Notes under the pieces: generated by a model | What the model was told of the DNA's origin: nothing | The model's database searches: none | The model's input: the letters and a program-made list of their open reading frames with translations, nothing else | Made by a program: the position numbers and the translations under genes | NCBI GenBank assembly: GCA_003280515.1 | Contig: QCER01000002.1 | Coordinates: forward strand, 1-64,000 | Reading direction: 5' to 3' | Source of the DNA: Prochlorococcus sp. AG-355-P18 | GTDB taxonomy: Bacteria; Cyanobacteriota; Cyanobacteriia; PCC-6307; Cyanobiaceae | DNA length: 64,000 bases | Shown here: positions 57,910-64,000 of the stretch, one piece after another | How positions within the stretch are numbered: the stretch's first letter is position 1 | Layout of the letters: every line of letters starts with the position of its first letter

Positions 57910-59370
57910 ATGAAACTTAGAGTATTAGCAATAATATTATTTTTATCTTTATTACTTTTTTTTGGTTTTCAAAAAGTATTTCCTAATAAAAATAAGGAGC
58001 AAAGTACAAATATTGAACAAATTAATATAATAAAATATATACCTGAAAAAAATAAATTATTATTTATTTCAAATTTAGATAGTTTTAATATTCTTAATAA
58101 ATATAAAAAGGATAAAAATCCAACAAATAAAGATAACTTTGTTTTAATAAAAGACTCTATATTAGATTACTTAGGAATAGATCTAGGCAACAATAAATTA
58201 GAAGATATCTATAATAATGAACTTATAATCTCAACTTTTGAAAATAATAAAAAACTTAAAGACGATATTTTGATTGTATTTAAAATTAAGCCAGAAAAAA
58301 CAATAGATGATTTATTAAATTTGCCTAATAAAATAGATCAGATTGATGAGATAATTCCAATTAATAGAACAAACAAAATAAATTTCCTTAACTATATATA
58401 CCGCACCAACGATAATTATATAATTGCTTCATCAGATAAAAAATTAATCAAAAATAGTATTAACTCAAGTGAAAATTTTAAGAAAAAAAAATTTCAATAT
58501 GAGGGAGAACTTATTGGACTTAACAATGAAAAAAATATATTATTCACAAATAAATTTTTGGAAAGTAAATTTTTTAATAAAGAAATTTTTACTATGAATA
58601 ATGGGGATAATATTGCTACAACTTTTGACTTTAAAAATAAGCAACTAATTTTAAAATCATATTTACTAAATAATAAAAAAAATATTGATATTCTTACCTA
58701 CGAAAAGTTAATGAATAAAGAGAATAGTAATGAAGATAATACTGAAAATTTAATTTTTTGTGATATGAAAAATTTTGACAAATACCTTAATCCCTTAATA
58801 AATGATTTTCAACTCAGTTTTTTTGAAGAGTTTAATCAAAATAATAATCAAAACATTTTAATTCTCAATTCAAATAAAGATTGGCTTATTACGTTTGAAA
58901 AAAATAATGAAGATCAATTTGATTTAAGTGATTTGAAAAAGCTTAAAGATTTCAATAAATATATTTTGAAACAAAATGAAGATATTTATTCGATATATTC
59001 CAAAAATATCCTTGAAGAAAAAAACGATGTCATAAAAGAATTATCTTTTGAAAATATCTATTCGATAGAATCAGGAGATTTACAAATAATAAGTAATCAT
59101 TTAATTGATGGTAAAGAATTTGAGAAAATATCAAAAAAATTTTTTAACCTAAAAAATAATAAAGATAAATCTGCTTTTCTTTATTCAAAAGTTGATATCA
59201 AAGATGGTAATTCTAATAAAATTGAATATTTTTCTAGTTTGCAGGACCTTAATTTTCTCTTTAAAAATATTTTAAAAATATCAAATGAAGAATCGCTAGA
59301 AATCATAAGTCAGTCTATTCCAGAAAAAAATCCAATTATTTACAGAGAAACAATATTAAACATTCTTTAA
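57910..59370 (+). CDS. Membrane-anchored DUF3352-like protein, unknown function
   Basis: A 486-aa protein with one N-terminal membrane helix (residues 4-21) and a long polar region very rich in Lys, Asn and Ile. The general form (membrane anchor plus repeated beta-like segments such as LIFCDMKNFDKYL and LQIISNHLIDG) resembles cyanobacterial DUF3352 proteins, but the match is weak. I prefer ATG 57910 over TTG 57904. It is not embedded in an operon: rhodanese is divergent and citrate synthase is 126 bases downstream. Function is unknown. Confidence 0.7.
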   Translation: MKLRVLAIILFLSLLLFFGFQKVFPNKNKEQSTNIEQINIIKYIPEKNKLLFISNLDSFNILNKYKKDKNPTNKDNFVLIKDSILDYLGIDLGNNKLEDIYNNELIISTFENNKKLKDDILIVFKIKPEKTIDDLLNLPNKIDQIDEIIPINRTNKINFLNYIYRTNDNYIIASSDKKLIKNSINSSENFKKKKFQYEGELIGLNNEKNILFTNKFLESKFFNKEIFTMNNGDNIATTFDFKNKQLILKSYLLNNKKNIDILTYEKLMNKENSNEDNTENLIFCDMKNFDKYLNPLINDFQLSFFEEFNQNNNQNILILNSNKDWLITFEKNNEDQFDLSDLKKLKDFNKYILKQNEDIYSIYSKNILEEKNDVIKELSFENIYSIESGDLQIISNHLIDGKEFEKISKKFFNLKNNKDKSAFLYSKVDIKDGNSNKIEYFSSLQDLNFLFKNILKISNEESLEIISQSIPEKNPIIYRETILNIL

Positions 59371-59496
59371 ATTAAATTTATTCAAACAAGCTTCAAAAAC
59401 AATCTTTTTAATTTTTTGCGAAGTTAATATCTTGTGGTTAATTAAAAATTATTTGACTATCTTTAATCTATAAGTATTTGATATTGAATTAAGCAA

Positions 59497-60642
59497 TTGG
59501 ATAGCAACAAACTAATTTTAAAACCAGGATTAGAGGGTGTCCCAGTTACTAATTCATCTATATGTGATATTGACGGCAACAAAGGTAAATTATTGTACAG
59601 AGGCTATTCCATTGAGGAACTATCCAAAAAAAGCAGTTTTTTAGAAACTGCTTACCTATTGATTTGGGGTGAATTGCCCACAGCTATTCAACTAAGAGAT
59701 TTCGAACAAGAAGTTCAGATGCATCGAAGGTTAAGTTTTAGAGTCAGAGATATGATGAAATGTTTCCCTGCAACTGGTCATCCTATGGATGCTCTTCAAT
59801 CTAGTGCGGCTTCTTTGGGGCTCTTCTATTCGCGTAGAGCAATAGATGATCCTAATTACATCTACAACGCAGTCATAAGACTAATAGCAAAAATACCCAC
59901 AATGATTGCAGCGTTTCAACTTATTAGAAAAGGACAAGACCCAATTCAACCTAGAGATGATCTAACTTACTCATCAAATTTTCTTTACATGTTGACTGAA
60001 AAAGAACAAGATCCTATAGCCGCAAAAGTTTTTGATAGGTGCTTAATTCTACATGCCGAACATAGTTTAAACGCAAGTACATTTAGCGCTAGAGTGACTG
60101 CAAGTACTCTTACGGATCCATATGCTGTCATCGCCTCTGCAGTAGGAACCTTGGCTGGCCCATTGCATGGAGGAGCAAACGAGGATGTGATTGCGATGTT
60201 AGAAGAGATTAAAACCCCAGAAAATGCTGGGTCTTTTTTAGATAATGCAATAAAAAATAAAAGTAAGATAATGGGCTTCGGCCACAGAGAATATAAAGTA
60301 AAAGATCCCAGAGCAATAATTCTTCAAAAACTTGCAGAAGAACTTTTTATTAGATTTGGAGCAGATGAAATGTATGAAGTCGCTAAATCACTTGAGGCAG
60401 AGGCAATACCAAGACTAGGACCTAAAGGTATATTCCCTAACGTGGATTTTTATTCTGGTCTTGTTTATAGAAAACTTGGCATTCCTCGTGATTTATTTAC
60501 TCCAATTTTTGCCATATCTAGAGTGGCTGGTTGGTTGGCTCATTGGAGAGAGCAACTTGGAGCAAATAGAATTTTCAGACCATCGCAAATCTATACAGGT
60601 CCAGCACCAAGAGATTGGATCAGCTTAGAAAGTAGAGAATAA
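59497..60642 (+). CDS. gltA: Citrate synthase
   Basis: A 381-aa type I citrate synthase that condenses acetyl-CoA and oxaloacetate. It shows LLYRGYSIEELSKKSSF near the N-terminus, LHAEHSLNASTFSAR, GPLHGGANED, the catalytic His in MGFGHREYKVKDPR and NVDFYSGLVY with the catalytic Asp. The start is TTG. It precedes ndhA by 75 bases, an order I would expect to be shared in the lineage. Confidence 0.95.
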   Translation: MDSNKLILKPGLEGVPVTNSSICDIDGNKGKLLYRGYSIEELSKKSSFLETAYLLIWGELPTAIQLRDFEQEVQMHRRLSFRVRDMMKCFPATGHPMDALQSSAASLGLFYSRRAIDDPNYIYNAVIRLIAKIPTMIAAFQLIRKGQDPIQPRDDLTYSSNFLYMLTEKEQDPIAAKVFDRCLILHAEHSLNASTFSARVTASTLTDPYAVIASAVGTLAGPLHGGANEDVIAMLEEIKTPENAGSFLDNAIKNKSKIMGFGHREYKVKDPRAIILQKLAEELFIRFGADEMYEVAKSLEAEAIPRLGPKGIFPNVDFYSGLVYRKLGIPRDLFTPIFAISRVAGWLAHWREQLGANRIFRPSQIYTGPAPRDWISLESRE

Positions 60643-60717
60643 TATTTGCAGCTTTTCATAAAAAACACACATATTGTTTGTGAAGAGTTAATCTATTAAG
60701 TAAATAACAAAAAAATT

Positions 60718-61836
60718 TTGGAATACGGATTAGATCTCGAATATAGTTTTAGTGAATTCTTAAAAGGTTTTGGCCTTTCCAGCGAAATCGCCCATATAAT
60801 ATGGCTCCCTCTTCCTATGCTTTTGGTTTTGGTAGCGGCAGTTGTTGGCGTTTTAGTAACAGTTTGGCTTGAAAGAAAAATATCTGCTGCTGCTCAACAA
60901 AGAATAGGTCCAGAATATGCTGGAGCACTCGGCGTCCTCCAACCAATTGCAGATGGCCTTAAGTTACTTGTCAAAGAAGATATTATTCCTGCCAAAGCGG
61001 ATGGAATTCTCTTCACTGCAGGACCTATATTAGTTCTTGTCCCAGTGATTCTGTCCTGGCTAATTGTTCCTTTTGGACAAAACCTTTTAGTCAGTAACGT
61101 TGGTATTGGAATTTTCCTATGGATTGCTTTAAGCAGTATTCAACCAATTGGCCTTCTTATGAGCGGATACGCATCAAATAATAAGTATTCTTTATTAGGA
61201 GGTTTAAGAGCAGCTGCTCAATCAATAAGTTATGAAATTCCTTTAGCTTTATCTGTACTAGCTATCGTACTAATGACAAATTCTCTAAGTACTGTTGACA
61301 TTGTCAACCAACAAAGTGGTGCTGGAATCCTAAGTTGGAATATATGGAGACAACCAGTTGGTTTTATAGTCTTTTGGATTTGTGCTCTTGCAGAATGTGA
61401 GAGACTTCCATTTGACTTACCCGAAGCTGAAGAAGAATTAGTTGCGGGATATCAAACTGAATATGCAGGGATGAAATTCGCATTGTTCTATCTGGGTAGT
61501 TACATTAATTTAATTCTTTCCGCTTTATTAGTATCAATACTTTATTTGGGAGGATGGGGTTTTCCTATTCCAGTTGAATTAATAGCTAAGTTTCTTAATT
61601 TACCTATTAATGCACCCTTTATTCAGGTTTTCACTGCATCAATAGGAATTGTAATGACTGTACTAAAAGCATATCTTTTAGTTTTTATTGCAATATTATT
61701 ACGTTGGACAACTCCTAGAGTAAGAATAGATCAGCTCTTAGATCTAGGATGGAAGTTTCTTCTGCCAATTTCTCTTGCTAATCTTTTGATAACAGCAGGA
61801 TTAAAACTTGCTTTTCCGCAATTCTTTGGTGGTTAA
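60718..61836 (+). CDS. ndhA: NAD(P)H-quinone oxidoreductase subunit 1
   Basis: A 372-aa membrane subunit of thylakoid NDH-1 with about eight helices. It shows [51 protein letters not shown] and the quinone-site loop [19 protein letters not shown]. It forms the interface to the peripheral arm. The start is TTG. It starts the run ndhA-I-G-E. Confidence 0.96.
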   Translation: MEYGLDLEYSFSEFLKGFGLSSEIAHIIWLPLPMLLVLVAAVVGVLVTVWLERKISAAAQQRIGPEYAGALGVLQPIADGLKLLVKEDIIPAKADGILFTAGPILVLVPVILSWLIVPFGQNLLVSNVGIGIFLWIALSSIQPIGLLMSGYASNNKYSLLGGLRAAAQSISYEIPLALSVLAIVLMTNSLSTVDIVNQQSGAGILSWNIWRQPVGFIVFWICALAECERLPFDLPEAEEELVAGYQTEYAGMKFALFYLGSYINLILSALLVSILYLGGWGFPIPVELIAKFLNLPINAPFIQVFTASIGIVMTVLKAYLLVFIAILLRWTTPRVRIDQLLDLGWKFLLPISLANLLITAGLKLAFPQFFGG

Positions 61837-61904
61837 ATTTAAGTAATAATACTTAAATCCAAAATTATTCCACTAAAATAAAGTTACTAAGTAAATTTTT
61901 CGAA

Positions 61905-62531
61905 ATGAACAATTTCCTTCAACAAATAAATAGCTATATAAAAGAAGCATTTAATGCTGGCAAATATTTATACAAAGGTATATCTGTAACTTTTGATCAC
62001 CTTAGAAGAAGACCTGTTACTGTTCAATATCCATATGAAAAATTAATACCTTCCGAAAGATATAGAGGAAGGATACATTATGAATTTGATAAATGTATTG
62101 CTTGTGAAGTTTGTGTGAGAGTATGTCCCATAAATCTCCCAGTAGTAGATTGGGTAATGAATAAAGAAACCAAAAAAAAGGAACTTAGAAATTATTCAAT
62201 AGATTTTGGAGTTTGTATTTTTTGCGGAAATTGTGTTGAATATTGCCCAACTAATTGTCTATCAATGACCGAAGAATATGAGTTAGCTACTTTTGACAGA
62301 CACAATTTAAATTTCGATAATGTCGCACTTGGCAGACTACCTACAAATGTTACAACAGATCCTTCAGTTAAACCTCTAAGAGAACTTGCCTATCTTCCTA
62401 AAGGTGTCATGGACCCTCATGAAATAGCAGCTTCAGATGCAAGAGTTGGTAAATTACCTGAAGAAGTTTATGATTGGATGAGGCCTGAATCCAATGAAAA
62501 TAAAGATAAAGTTTCTAATCCAATTAATTAA
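61905..62531 (+). CDS. ndhI: NAD(P)H-quinone oxidoreductase subunit I
   Basis: A 208-aa iron-sulfur subunit of NDH-1 with two 4Fe-4S motifs: [13 protein letters not shown] near residue 65 and [13 protein letters not shown] near 105. The N-terminal helix region binds the membrane arm. It passes electrons from ferredoxin towards NdhK. It is 68 bases after ndhA and 12 before ndhG. Confidence 0.96.
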   Translation: MNNFLQQINSYIKEAFNAGKYLYKGISVTFDHLRRRPVTVQYPYEKLIPSERYRGRIHYEFDKCIACEVCVRVCPINLPVVDWVMNKETKKKELRNYSIDFGVCIFCGNCVEYCPTNCLSMTEEYELATFDRHNLNFDNVALGRLPTNVTTDPSVKPLRELAYLPKGVMDPHEIAASDARVGKLPEEVYDWMRPESNENKDKVSNPIN

Positions 62532-62543
62532 TTTACATAATTT

Positions 62544-63143
62544 ATGTCCATTGCCATAACAACACAATTTATTTGTTTTACAGTTTTATCTTTAGTTGTC
62601 ATTATCGGAGCACTTGGTGTTGTGTTGCTCGAAAGTATTGTTTATTCAGCCTTTCTGCTTGGTGGAGTTTTCATGAGTGTTGCAGGATTATATCTTCTAT
62701 TAAATGCAAGTTTTGTTGCTGCAGCTCAAGTCTTAGTTTATGTGGGTGCAGTGAATGTATTAATAATTTTTGCGATAATGCTAGTCAATAAAAAAGAAGA
62801 TTTAAAGCCTATCAATGACATTAAATCGAGAAGAGTTATATCAACATCGATATGTTTAACCCTTCTAAGCCTCTTAATAAGAGTTGACTTGACCAATGTA
62901 TGGAGGCTATCAAGTCCTAAAAACTCTATTGGAGAAGAATCAACTATAAGGATTGGTGAACATCTTTTTAGTGATTATTTACTCCCATTTGAAGTAGCTT
63001 CAGTCTTACTTCTAATGGCAATGATTGGGGCTATTGTTTTAGCTAGAAGAGATGTAATGAGCAAAGATATTTCGACAGGACTACCTGTTGATCAAGAGTT
63101 AATTGAAAAATCATCAGAACCATTACTTACAAATAAAAATTAA
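62544..63143 (+). CDS. ndhG: NAD(P)H-quinone oxidoreductase subunit 6
   Basis: A 199-aa membrane subunit with five helices (Nad6/NuoJ type). It shows GVVLLESIVYSAFLLGGVFM, AAAQVLVYVGAVNVLIIFAI and the last helix FEVASVLLLMAMIGAIVLAR. It forms part of the proton path near the quinone site. Between ndhI and ndhE with gaps of 12 and 18 bases. Confidence 0.95.
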   Translation: MSIAITTQFICFTVLSLVVIIGALGVVLLESIVYSAFLLGGVFMSVAGLYLLLNASFVAAAQVLVYVGAVNVLIIFAIMLVNKKEDLKPINDIKSRRVISTSICLTLLSLLIRVDLTNVWRLSSPKNSIGEESTIRIGEHLFSDYLLPFEVASVLLLMAMIGAIVLARRDVMSKDISTGLPVDQELIEKSSEPLLTNKN

Positions 63144-63161
63144 CCTTTTGAATTTCTTATT

Positions 63162-63482
63162 ATGAATTTAGAATCAATCCCTCTTCAAGCTTTTTTAATA
63201 GTTTCTTCAGCACTATTTTGCATTGGTATTTGGGGATTATTAAATAGCAGAAATGCAGTCAGAGTTCTTATGAGCATTGAATTAATGCTCAATGCGGTAA
63301 ATATAAACTTGATGGCGTTTTCTTCCTATATTGATAATAATTTAATTCAAGGACAAGTTTTTACAATTTTTGTGATTACTGTTGCTGCCGCAGAAGCAGC
63401 CGTTGGATTAGCTATATTGTTATCTCTTTATAGGAATAGGGTGACTGTAGATATGGAAAGTTTTAATTTATTAAAATGGTAA
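63162..63482 (+). CDS. ndhE: NAD(P)H-quinone oxidoreductase subunit 4L
   Basis: A 106-aa membrane subunit with three helices (NuoK type). It shows [20 protein letters not shown] with the conserved glutamate, and the second glutamate in [19 protein letters not shown]. It closes the ndhA-I-G-E run and is followed by nadK ten bases downstream. Confidence 0.96.
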   Translation: MNLESIPLQAFLIVSSALFCIGIWGLLNSRNAVRVLMSIELMLNAVNINLMAFSSYIDNNLIQGQVFTIFVITVAAAEAAVGLAILLSLYRNRVTVDMESFNLLKW

Positions 63483-63492
63483 AAGCATTAAA

Positions 63493-64000
63493 TGAAACTT
63501 TCATTAGTGCTCATTGTTTATCGTTCAGATAGTTCTATAGCTCAAGAGGCTTCAAAATTCTGTGAAGAAGTTCTTAAAGCAAAAAATATTAAATCAAAAA
63601 GGATTGAAAGTGATTTTCATCTAGATGAAATTGAAAAATATCTTTCTAATTCAGAATCACAACCAAATATTGGCATAGTTCTTGGTGGAGACGGAACCTT
63701 CCTGAAATGTGCAAATGCATTAGCTGATTATGATATTCCTTTATTGAGTATTAATATTGGAGGTAATTTGGGGTTTCTTACTCAAGAGAAAGAATTTTTA
63801 TTCGACAAATCTTTTATTGAAATCCTTGAAAACGAAGAATATTTAATTGACTTTCGTAATAGATTAAATTGCAATGTTTGTGTTGAGGGGACAAGTTCTG
63901 AGAAAAAAATCATAAAAAGCTATAACGCCTTAAATGATTTTTATTTTAAATCCGTTGAAGAGGATATTTCTCCGACCAACCAAATACAAATTGAAATAGA
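63493..64000 (+). CDS. nadK: NAD kinase, 5' part (truncated by window end)
   Basis: An open frame from ATG 63493 that runs off the right end of the window, giving 169 codons. The NAD-kinase motif GGDGTFL lies near residue 67 ([18 protein letters not shown]), followed by [11 protein letters not shown] and a [11 protein letters not shown] segment. It makes NADP from NAD with ATP. The start is close to the ndhE stop, so it is likely cotranscribed with the ndh genes. The C-terminal half is outside the window. Confidence 0.9.

Noticed and set aside
62573-62791. Cys-rich frame inside ndhG
   Set aside because: It is an out-of-frame reading of the conserved NdhG membrane helices.

Overview
The window is very AT-rich and gene-dense. 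It encodes a cyanobacterial core gene set: NDH-1 subunits H, A, I, G and E, CP12, ChlM, Mg-type HemB, phylloquinone (Men) enzymes, a Ycf29-type regulator, DUF3285, and a SulP/SbtA/SbtB-like bicarbonate set. Low GC, short intergenic gaps, frequent TTG/GTG starts without clear Shine-Dalgarno sites, and the particular short proteins all point to a high-light-adapted Prochlorococcus chromosome. That assignment is an inference from gene content; no alignment was run. I see no tRNA or rRNA gene, no CRISPR array, no transposase, no integrase and no phage module. No gene-free stretch exceeds 300 bases.

Layout. 1-7.8 kb: a possible 42-aa ORF, an aspartoacylase-like hydrolase, a GST-like protein, CP12, a 60-aa unknown, Obg, MutS2, a glyoxalase-fold protein and HemB. 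8-11 kb: a tight SulP-SbtA-SbtB-like operon, probably for inorganic carbon. 11-15.5 kb: a thioredoxin-reductase-like flavoprotein with a degraded NADPH site, a small coiled-coil protein coupled to an ABC1 kinase, and enolase. 15.8-22.7 kb: ClpB2, then secE-nusG-rplK-rplA-rplJ-rplL with leader structures, then an RNase HI with an extra C-terminal region. 22.7-34 kb: pyrD, a CobD/HisC-like aminotransferase, MurG, a secreted unknown, PGK, a YlqF GTPase, RluD, a fused dual ATPase of the peptide ABC type, and RelA/SpoT. 34-43.5 kb: DUF2062, MnmE, NadC, ArgS and HisC on the plus strand, facing a minus-strand run prfB-DUF3285-ybeY-dgkA-trpG-MBL-like. The prfB gene carries a programmed frameshift. 43.5-51 kb: grxC-gshB, then the phylloquinone cluster menF / menA-menC-menE / DHNA-CoA thioesterase, then ndhH. 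51-59.4 kb: rsmH, a cysteine desulfurase, a response regulator, chlM, purE, cysC, a SUI1 protein, trpB, a rhodanese and a membrane-anchored unknown. 59.5-64 kb: gltA, ndhA-I-G-E and the 5' part of nadK.

Together these are housekeeping functions of a streamlined phototroph: carbon uptake and Calvin-cycle control (SulP/SbtA/SbtB, CP12, PGK), pigment and quinone synthesis (HemB, ChlM, Men), cyclic electron flow (Ndh), translation and stress response. I did not find a convincing new multi-gene system. The most unusual points are single-gene variations: the NADPH-site-less thioredoxin reductase homologue, a CP12 with one cysteine pair, an SbtB without its redox tail, a metallo-beta-lactamase-like protein without its zinc motif, an RNase HI extension, the prfB recoding site, a perfect 15-bp inverted repeat before clpB2, and a 42-codon ORF at the left end.
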